Source: Actinotignum timonense (GTDB lineage Bacteria; Actinomycetota; Actinomycetes; Actinomycetales; Actinomycetaceae). Taken from it: 20,373 nt of DNA. How positions within the stretch are numbered: position 1 is the first letter of the stretch; each line of letters begins with the position of its first letter. Both the position numbers and the translations under genes were made by a program. The stretch lies in the NCBI RefSeq assembly GCF_030216305.1, contig NZ_JASOKT010000022.1, positions 1 to 20,373 on the forward strand. The letters run 5' to 3'. Below are positions 15,415 through 20,373 of this stretch, one piece after another. The notes below the pieces were generated by a model, which worked only from the letters and a program-made list of their open reading frames with translations, was not told the DNA's origin and did not search any database.

Positions 15415-15965
15415 CCCTGTGCCTCCTGGTTCTTCTGCTCGCTTGGACGTGGAGGCCCGCCACCGGGCGCAGTGCATGCCGGCAAGATGACCTTCATCCG
15501 CCGGGCGCAGCGCATCGAGCAGAGCGGCGCCTGCCTCCCTCCGATCCGGCGTTCCTCGCCGACCTCGCGCGGGTGGCGCTCTCCTCCGGGGCTTCCCTGC
15601 CCGCCGCACTGGAAGCGGTATCTTTCGCCGTCGCCGAAGAACACGCTCACCTCGATATAGGTACGACGGCGCAGCTCCTTCTGCTGGGCGCACCTTGGGC
15701 CGAAGCATGGGAGGGAATACATCCACGCGCCCACCTGCTGCGGGAGGCCCTCCAGCCAGCCTGGGAAAACGGGGTAGCCCCGCTCGCCCTGCTTGGCACG
15801 GCAGCCCGCAGCTACCGGCGTCGTCGTTCTAGAGAAGCACGCCGGGCGGCGGCCGAACTCGGCAATAGCCTCGTCGTGCCTTTAGGGGTGTGTTTCCTAC
15901 CGGCATTTATCCTCGTCGGAATCGTTCCGGCGGTAGCTGGCGCCGCCACCGGTCTTTTCCACTAA
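15405..15965 (+). CDS. tadC: TadC-like inner-membrane platform protein
   Basis: The 186-residue protein is the smaller GspF-family partner (compare Rv3657c). It has one N-terminal membrane helix (LALCLLVLLLAW), then a helical domain with FLADLARVALSSGASLPAALEAV. A basic stretch YRRRRSREARRAAAELGNSL and two C-terminal hydrophobic segments (VVPLGVCFLPAFILVGIVPAVAGAA, split) follow, the usual end of this family. With TadB it forms the pilus platform. The ATG at 15405 overlaps the tadB stop, which favours translational coupling; an upstream ATG in the same frame (15327) would overlap tadB by 88 bp and is less likely. It ends the first half of the Tad cluster. Confidence 0.85.
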   Translation: MGLALCLLVLLLAWTWRPATGRSACRQDDLHPPGAAHRAERRLPPSDPAFLADLARVALSSGASLPAALEAVSFAVAEEHAHLDIGTTAQLLLLGAPWAEAWEGIHPRAHLLREALQPAWENGVAPLALLGTAARSYRRRRSREARRAAAELGNSLVVPLGVCFLPAFILVGIVPAVAGAATGLFH

Positions 15966-16026
15966 ATCCGGGCGAACGTAACCGGGCGGCACCGGCCTAT
16001 CCTGCCGAACCCTGCTTTATTCACTT

Positions 16027-16063
16027 TTATCCCCAGGTAAGCGAAACGGGATGGTTATCCACA
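16027..16063 (+). promoter_or_regulatory. Second pair of TTATCCACA-like boxes, upstream of the pilin gene
   Basis: TTATCCCCA (16027-16035) and TTATCCACA (16055-16063), both followed by G, have starts 28 bp apart, exactly as upstream of ssd. They lie in the 268-bp tadC-flp gap (15966-16233). Apart from them, this gap shows no gene. A purine-rich AAAGGAAG serves as the pilin ribosome binding site, and no firm -35/-10 pair was found. Confidence 0.6.
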
Positions 16064-16233
16064 GATGACGAGGGGTCGGATGCGGGAGGGTGCAAGGCGC
16101 GGGAGACTGACAGAGCCGGACCGAGCACGTTCCGAGCAGCCCGCAGCCCAGCCTCTGAGCGGCGGGTAGCAAGGTCCGGCACCACCCGCCAATAATCACG
16201 ACACAGTTTGTTACAGATAAGAAAGGAAGCATC

Positions 16234-16458
16234 ATGACCACAGCACTCAGCCCCGTTCGACCAGCTCTCCCCGCGCATCCGGGCGGTACCTTCCTCGAGG
16301 GGAAATGCCACCCGGAAGCGGGGATGACCACCACCGAATACGCCGTGGGAACCCTCGGCGCTTGCGCTATTGCTGGAATCCTCTACTGGCTCTCCCAGCA
16401 GGACTGGATGCGTGAACTCATCGCCGGGATTTTCCGGCGCGGACTCAATATCGCCTGA
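16234..16458 (+). CDS. Flp-type pilin (DUF4244 family)
   Basis: The 74-residue protein is the likely major pilin of the Tad pilus. A 30-residue leader ends in EAG, followed by MTTTEY and a hydrophobic stretch AVGTLGACAIAGILYWLS. Gly30/Met31 with Glu35 at +5 fits a prepilin peptidase cleavage site, giving a mature pilin of about 44 residues. This matches the DUF4244 pilins of actinobacterial Tad clusters (compare Rv3656c). The ATG at 16234 has AAAGGAAG upstream. It starts the second half of the cluster behind its own regulatory region, and a hairpin separates it from tadE. No prepilin peptidase gene is in this window. Confidence 0.9.
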   Translation: MTTALSPVRPALPAHPGGTFLEGKCHPEAGMTTTEYAVGTLGACAIAGILYWLSQQDWMRELIAGIFRRGLNIA

Positions 16459-16474
16459 CCCATATAAGCCCCGG

Positions 16475-16500
16475 GTGCCCCGCCGGTGCCGGTGGGGTGC
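16475..16500 (+). other. Hairpin between pilin gene and tadE
   Basis: GTGCCCCGCCGG (16475-16486) and CCGGTGGGGTGC (16489-16500) form a near-perfect stem with G-U pairs, 16 bp after the pilin stop. There is no T-run. It may protect the pilin mRNA or reduce readthrough into tadE, giving more pilin than minor pilins. Confidence 0.5.
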
Positions 16501-16531
16501 TCGCGGCTCCCGAGAAAGAGAAAGACCCGTC

Positions 16532-17125
16532 ATGATACCCAAGCAATCCCCTGAGCAATGCCAGGAGTTTCCTTCTCTCCCGCGGGGCACGGACGGCGAG
16601 GGAGCCCTGCTCGCCGGCCTGCCCGGCCAGCGGGCCCACCGGTCCCGGGAACGCCGGCGCCTGTGTGCCCAATGCCACGAGGTTATTGAGGCGCGCGGGC
16701 ATATAGCAATTCCCTGTGCCTGCCGCCGCCGCGAGATCCGCTCGCGCAAGCTTTCGCGTATTTTGCGCCGGCCCTACGGCGTGGAGAACCGGGAAGCGGG
16801 CATGGTCACCGTGGAAGTGGCGCTCGGGATTGTTAGCGTGCTCATTATTGTGCTGCTCGCACTCGGGGCGCTGAGCGCCGGCGCCCAATACATCTCCTTA
16901 CGCGGCGCGTCCCACGATATTGCGGTTCTTGCCGCACGCGGGGAAAGCGAGGAGGCATTGCGCGCTCGCGAACTCCCGCCCCGCGCCAAGCTGCACCTGC
17001 AACGCGCGGAAGACCACGTGAACGTGGTGGTGCGAGCCCAGGCAGTCGGCCCGCTGCGGGCCCTGGGTATCACCATGGAAGCCAGTACCTCGGTAGATCT
17101 GGAACCCGGAGTGCTCGGAACATGA
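16532..17125 (+). CDS. TadE-like minor pilin with N-terminal cysteine cluster
   Basis: The 197-residue protein has a TadE-like core: EAG followed by MVTVEVALGIVSVLIIVLLALG (pilin-like site Gly90/Met91, Glu95 at +5) and a short extracytoplasmic domain. TadE proteins are minor pilins or pseudopilins processed by the prepilin peptidase. The N-terminal leader is unusually long (about 90 residues, usually 10-30) and carries Cys45, Cys48, Cys62 and Cys64 in a C-x2-C-x13-C-x-C pattern within basic sequence, like a small zinc-binding module. The ATG at 16532 is preceded by purine-rich AGAAAGAGAAAGA. A GTG near codon 84 would give a normal short leader but has no ribosome binding site. The gene overlaps the next tadE-like gene by 4 bp (ATGA). 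Confidence 0.8.
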   Translation: MIPKQSPEQCQEFPSLPRGTDGEGALLAGLPGQRAHRSRERRRLCAQCHEVIEARGHIAIPCACRRREIRSRKLSRILRRPYGVENREAGMVTVEVALGIVSVLIIVLLALGALSAGAQYISLRGASHDIAVLAARGESEEALRARELPPRAKLHLQRAEDHVNVVVRAQAVGPLRALGITMEASTSVDLEPGVLGT

Positions 17126-18192
17126 GGGTCTCAGCGAGGAGCCGGGGCGCGCCCGTGCTTGGGCAGCGAACTGTGCTTGGGCAGCGGACTGCGCTCGTGC
17201 AGCAGCGTACCTCCTGGCGGGATAGCTGGCGCGAATGGCATCGGCTCTATCTACTATGCCGGAGGGAAAGCCGAGTCCGGCGCCGGGAACCGCCCAGTGC
17301 CCGGCATTGGGAGCCACTGCGCGTCCGGCACTGGAAGCCGCGCCCCGCCCGGCCCCGGGATCCACTTCGAGCCTGCGAGCGGGGAGCAGGAACGGTGCTC
17401 GCGATTGGGGTGATAGCCCTGGTGCTTGTCCTGACCGGGGCAGTGCTCACCGCGGTCACCGTGGTGATCGCGCGAATGGAGGCCCGTGCCACGGCTGACG
17501 TCATCGCTGTGCAAACCGCGGAGCGGGTGATCAACCAGGGCTGGTCGCTGGCCGACGCCTGCACCAAGAGCGAACGCAGCGCGCAGCGCAGCGGCGCCGT
17601 CGTCGAAGAATGCAGCGAAGCTGAAGAAATATTTTCGATTCGGGTACGCACCCGCGCCCGCGCGGTGCCGGTAACGGTCCGGATGACATCGCGGGCCGGG
17701 CCCATTGATCGGGGTCACGATTCCAGTTCAGCGGTCTCCAACTCATCAAGCGCGCAGCTCAAAGCGCTGAGTACCAGCACCGCGCCCTCTTTCCACAGCG
17801 GATCATTGTTATTACCGCACTTCGGCGACTGGACGCAGCGCGGGCACCCGCTCTGGCACGGGCAGCCGGCCACGGCATCGCGGGTGGCGCGGATCCACTC
17901 CCGGCCGGCCCGATACCCCCGTTCGGCACAGCCCGAACCACCGGCAGCAGCATCGTGGACAATCACGGTAGCCGCCCCGGTATCCAAGTGGTACGCGGTA
18001 GATAGCCCTCCCACATCCCACCGATCGCAGATCGCGAAGAGGGGAAGCATCCCGATGGCCGCATGCTCGGCGGCATGCAGGGCCCCGGGAACATCCGCGG
18101 CAGGGATACCGAGCGCCTCCAAATCCTGCGATGACATCGTCCACCAGGTCCCGCACGTTTCCATGCTGCGCTCGCGCGGAGTAATGGGGTGA
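17122..18192 (+). CDS. Second TadE-like protein; frame runs antisense into the helicase gene
   Basis: The recognisable core is ERGAGTVLAIGVIALVLVLTGAVLTAVTVVIARMEARATADVIAVQTAERV (shown in part: Gly-rich site then one membrane helix), followed by C-x-rich ACTKSERS...VEECSEAEE and VRTRARAVPVTV. This fits the helicase/secretion-neighbourhood TadE-like family (compare Rv3654c), which is usually about 90-140 residues. Here the frame is 356 residues. Residues 12-29 and 60-83 are short tandem repeats. From about residue 198 on, the frame is antisense to the helicase 3' end (17715-18192) and looks like a shadow. A TGA at 17706-17708 in the -1 frame would end the protein naturally, 6 bp before the convergent helicase stop, so a one-base deletion in the GC run near 17690-17703 is likely. 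The true end is therefore uncertain. Confidence 0.65.
   Translation: MRVSARSRGAPVLGQRTVLGQRTALVQQRTSWRDSWREWHRLYLLCRRESRVRRREPPSARHWEPLRVRHWKPRPARPRDPLRACERGAGTVLAIGVIALVLVLTGAVLTAVTVVIARMEARATADVIAVQTAERVINQGWSLADACTKSERSAQRSGAVVEECSEAEEIFSIRVRTRARAVPVTVRMTSRAGPIDRGHDSSSAVSNSSSAQLKALSTSTAPSFHSGSLLLPHFGDWTQRGHPLWHGQPATASRVARIHSRPARYPRSAQPEPPAAASWTITVAAPVSKWYAVDSPPTSHRSQIAKRGSIPMAACSAACRAPGTSAAGIPSASKSCDDIVHQVPHVSMLRSRGVMG
17155..17208 (+). repeat. Three 18-bp in-frame repeats in the second tadE-like gene
   Basis: Units at 17155-17172 and 17173-17190 differ at one base and encode VLGQRT twice. A diverged third unit (17191-17208) encodes ALVQQR. Confidence 0.85.
17299..17370 (+). repeat. Three 24-bp in-frame repeats in the second tadE-like gene
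   Basis: Units at 17299, 17323 and 17347 encode ARHWEPLR, VRHWKPRP and ARPRDPLR. They lie just before the membrane helix and make the leader strongly basic. Confidence 0.7.
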
Positions 18193-20096
18193 AACCCGAG
18201 GTACATGCCATCGCGGGCTCGGCGCAGGTGGTATCCGATAACCCGGTTGAATACTTCCACATCACCCCAGGTCCAGGTCCCAAACCGGGTTGCGGTACTG
18301 GCGCGCGTACGGAGGATCTTCACGGTTGTCTCTTCCGAGGCAAAAGTCCGCAGATCATCCTTCAACCGATGCCGCACAATCGCCTCGTCGCCATCACACG
18401 TCAGCACATCGAAAGGAACACCCTGATGCACGTAGATAGCACCCGGGTACACGGTGGTATCCGCCCGCGCGGCATCCACCGTCCCCAAGATGGTTCCATC
18501 TTCCTCATCAACAATGGATACGGTGCTTGCCTCGCCGCGCAGGTCCACCAGATCATGGGCGCTAATCCCCGCATGCCCCCAGAACCACCCGCCGGGGCGG
18601 CGCCGCAAGAGCCCCTGCTCGCTCAGCTCGTCGAAAAGCGAGGTGTCAGGAAGCCCGAAAATTGCGGCATCTGCCGCGGTGAGGGGACGTTCGGCCGCGG
18701 CCGCACACAGCTGCCCGGTCAACACATTCGGATTGAGCGGATCGAAAACGCTGGCTTCCGCACCTGCGCTCAGGATCGTATCCGGATGGGCCAGAAGATA
18801 CTGGTCCAGCGGATTCGAGGTTCCAATAAAGACGGCCAAACCGGAACTACCCGCCCGCCCGGCACGCCCCGCCTGCTGGTTAAAAGAGGCGGTGGTGCCC
18901 GGCCACCCGGTGAGAATAACCGCGTCCAGCCCGGAAATATCAATCCCCAATTCCAGGGCATTCGTTGTTGCCACGGCTCGCAGATCCCCCGAGCGCAGCC
19001 GCTGCTCCAGATCGCGGCGCTCCTCAGGAAGATACCCGCCGCGATAAGCCGCCACAGCCTTGGCAAGCGGATTGTGCTCCTCGCGCAAAAACTCCTGGGT
19101 CAGCTCGGCAACCCGTTCGGTTCCGGCCCGCGAACGCACAAAGGTGAGGACGCGCGCGCCTTCGGCTACGAAGCGAGCGGTGAGATCAGCCGCCTCTACC
19201 ATGGCCGAACGGCGCGCGGTATCCTCCGCGGCTCCCGGTTCTTCCCCGGGAGGAACGTGGCCGGTCGCGTCGTCGTCGATAGGAGAACACTGCCACAAGG
19301 CAACGGTACGTTCGCCGCGCGGCGAGGCATCATCCGTGACCGCTTCGACGGTGCCGAAAGCTGTTCCGATAAATCTGGTGGCGGTTTCCTGCGGTGCGCC
19401 GGCGGTTGCCGACAGGAAAACAACGGTGGGGTGGGCGCCGTACAGCGCCGCGATACGCAAAATCCGGCGCACCACATGGCCCACATGCGCCCCGAACAGA
19501 CCCTTATACGAATGAAATTCGTCGACGACGATCATCCGCAGCCCACGCCATATCCGCTGCCACCGGTCTTTCTGAGGCAACATCGCGTGATGCACGAAAT
19601 CAGGGTTGGTCAGCACAATATCGGCGTGGTCGCGCGCGAAAGTTTTCTCCTCCGGGTCAGCATCCCCGTCCGCGGTAGCCACCGTGATTCGGGAGTCCAC
19701 ATCCCGGGCCAGGGCCCGCAGCGAAGTGTATTGGTCCGCCGCCAGAGCTTTGGTCGGGGAAAGATACAGCACGGTTGGTGGGGCGCTCACCCGCGCCAAA
19801 CTACCCGAGCCACGCGGGCTCAGCATCTCGGTGAGCGCGGGCACCCACGCCGCCAAAGATTTACCCGAACCGGTCCCGGTCGCCACCACTGTGTGGGTAC
19901 CCGCGTGAATGAGGTTCGCGGCGCGGACTTGGTGCTCCCACAGGTGCGGGACGCCGTGGCTAGCGCAGGCGTCCTTGACCTGCGGGTTGACCCACGCGGG
20001 CCACCCGGCCACCCGCGCGGGGCGGGCGTCTTGTTTGCGCAGCGCTACCAACTGTCCCGCGGTGGCGGATTCTTCAAGAAGGGAAAGGAGGCGCAT
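17715..20096 (-). CDS. DEAH-type superfamily 2 helicase, MrfA/YprA-like with C-terminal zinc-binding domain
   Basis: The 793-residue protein belongs to the actinobacterial 'helicase/secretion neighbourhood' helicases (compare Rv3649), related to MrfA/YprA, a DNA-repair helicase. Motifs in order are LWEHQ (Q-motif), ATGTGSGKS (72-80), YLSPTKALAADQ, TNPDFVHHAML, VVDEFHSYKG (DEFH, 192-195), FLSATAG, NALELGIDISGLD and QQAGRAGRAG. The C-terminus has the metal-binding CPCQSGCPRC...CGNNN cluster of the MZB domain. The ATG at 20096 is chosen because RLLSLLEES onward matches the family start. It lacks a clear ribosome binding site, and an in-frame GTG at 20297 (860 residues) lies 8 nt after TAAACT (minus, 20311-20306). 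It converges on the Tad cluster; its link to pilus function, possibly DNA uptake, is unproven. Confidence 0.93.
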   Translation of the reverse strand: MRLLSLLEESATAGQLVALRKQDARPARVAGWPAWVNPQVKDACASHGVPHLWEHQVRAANLIHAGTHTVVATGTGSGKSLAAWVPALTEMLSPRGSGSLARVSAPPTVLYLSPTKALAADQYTSLRALARDVDSRITVATADGDADPEEKTFARDHADIVLTNPDFVHHAMLPQKDRWQRIWRGLRMIVVDEFHSYKGLFGAHVGHVVRRILRIAALYGAHPTVVFLSATAGAPQETATRFIGTAFGTVEAVTDDASPRGERTVALWQCSPIDDDATGHVPPGEEPGAAEDTARRSAMVEAADLTARFVAEGARVLTFVRSRAGTERVAELTQEFLREEHNPLAKAVAAYRGGYLPEERRDLEQRLRSGDLRAVATTNALELGIDISGLDAVILTGWPGTTASFNQQAGRAGRAGSSGLAVFIGTSNPLDQYLLAHPDTILSAGAEASVFDPLNPNVLTGQLCAAAAERPLTAADAAIFGLPDTSLFDELSEQGLLRRRPGGWFWGHAGISAHDLVDLRGEASTVSIVDEEDGTILGTVDAARADTTVYPGAIYVHQGVPFDVLTCDGDEAIVRHRLKDDLRTFASEETTVKILRTRASTATRFGTWTWGDVEVFNRVIGYHLRRARDGMYLGFHPITPRERSMETCGTWWTMSSQDLEALGIPAADVPGALHAAEHAAIGMLPLFAICDRWDVGGLSTAYHLDTGAATVIVHDAAAGGSGCAERGYRAGREWIRATRDAVAGCPCQSGCPRCVQSPKCGNNNDPLWKEGAVLVLSALSCALDELETAELES

Positions 20097-20120
20097 ATGT
20101 GTAGTGTGCCCGATGGAGCG

Positions 20121-20240
20121 CTGAAGGCCAAAGAGCTCGAGGTCGTAACGCTGGAAGTCGAAGCGTTGCGGGCCAAAGCAATGCGGTCTCAAGAGCTGCG
20201 GTCCAAAGCACCGAAGGCCATGGCGCCGGAAACCAAAGAC
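20121..20240. repeat. Eight imperfect 15-bp repeats at the helicase 5' junction
   Basis: Units start every 15 bp from 20121 to 20226 (for example CTGAAGGCCAAAGAG, TTGCGGGCCAAAGCA, CTGCGGTCCAAAGCA). Read on the plus strand in the frame of the right-edge gene they give pentapeptides LKAKE, LEVVT, LEVEA, LRAKA, MRSQE, LRSKA, which look helical. Read on the minus strand they would extend the helicase with CFGPQ- and RFDFQ-like units. Confidence 0.75.
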
Positions 20241-20309
20241 CAGCGCGCTAGCCGTACAGCCAGCTCCCGCTTCTGCGCCCGGGGCTTTCCTCAACACGGC
20301 CGGGCAGTT

Positions 20310-20315
20310 TACTGT
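20310..20315 (+). promoter_or_regulatory. Candidate -10 element for the right-edge gene
   Basis: TACTGT fits TANNNT and ends 6 nt before the ATG at 20322, the same leaderless spacing as at 1241 and 4415. It overlaps a minus-strand TAAACT (20311-20306) inside the palindrome-like CAGTTTACTG, so the two divergent promoters may share this spot. Confidence 0.4.
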
Positions 20316-20321
20316 TATGGC

Positions 20322-20373
20322 ATGGAGCTCTTTGTCCCGGGCGCCCCCGAGCGCCTCGCCACCACGTTACGTC
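20322..20373 (+). CDS. Start of an unidentified gene, cut by the window edge
   Basis: Seventeen codons (MELFVPGAPERLATTLR) are visible before the window ends; this is too little to name a family. The same frame is open upstream to an ATG at 20097, which has a perfect AGGAGG 5 nt before it (20086-20091) and would add a 75-residue leader containing the pentapeptide repeats. The leaderless start at 20322 and the upstream start at 20097 are both possible. Confidence 0.45.
   Translation, partial: MELFVPGAPERLATTLR

Noticed and set aside
20097..20297. Helicase start at GTG 20297 (860 residues)
   Set aside because: The extra 67 residues come from the 15-bp repeat and have unusual Phe/Cys-rich composition; homology begins at 20096. 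Not fully excluded, since a TANNNT box lies 8 nt upstream of 20297.

Overview
This GC-rich window reads as the chromosome of a high-GC Gram-positive bacterium. It carries a WhiB iron-sulfur regulator, a mycobacterial-type Crp, a PonA2-like penicillin-binding protein, and the actinobacterial Tad pilus cluster with its 'helicase/secretion neighborhood' partners. The gene set and order mirror, from memory, the Mycobacterium tuberculosis Rv3649-Rv3683 region (helicase, Tad genes, Ssd, EphE-like hydrolase, Crp, RidA, WhiB4, PonA2, metallophosphoesterase). Compact genes and sparse signal peptides suggest an Actinomycetaceae-like organism, but the exact taxon cannot be fixed from sequence alone.

Left part (1-4222): a 22-bp tandem repeat array and a terminator lie behind a minus-strand lipoprotein gene. 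Next come a plus-strand pair, a SpoU/TrmH RNA methyltransferase and aroB, then a convergent minus-strand pair, ridA and whiB. Centre-left (4223-8250): a divergent promoter region leads into a class A penicillin-binding protein, a membrane-anchored metallophosphoesterase and tRNA-Pro(CGG) with a clear terminator. A gap of about 570 bp without a convincing gene follows (8250-8820); it holds several inverted repeats.

Centre (8821-11969): three minus-strand genes, namely a 4-TM protein with a long disordered acidic/proline-rich N-terminus, an alpha/beta hydrolase that appears to have lost its nucleophile, and crp with its own promoter. Right part (12240-18192): the Tad machinery on the plus strand, ssd/cpaE-like, tadA, tadB, tadC, then, after a second promoter-sized gap, flp-like pilin, tadE and a second tadE-like gene. 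A DEAH-type helicase (MrfA/YprA-like) faces the cluster, and the start of another plus-strand gene lies at the right edge.

Together the Tad genes should build a short pilus. TadA is the assembly ATPase, TadB and TadC the membrane platform, the DUF4244-type protein the main pilin, the TadE-like proteins the minor pilins, and Ssd a localisation or regulatory ATPase. No prepilin peptidase is seen here.

The most unusual features are: (i) pairs of TTATCCACA-like boxes exactly 28 bp apart upstream of both halves of the tad cluster; (ii) four iteron-like repeats before ssd; (iii) in-frame minisatellites (21, 18, 24 and 15 bp periods) that encode repeat-rich N-termini in tadA, the second tadE and at the helicase/right-edge junction; (iv) a four-cysteine module in tadE; (v) a tadE-like reading frame that runs 478 bp antisense through the helicase gene.
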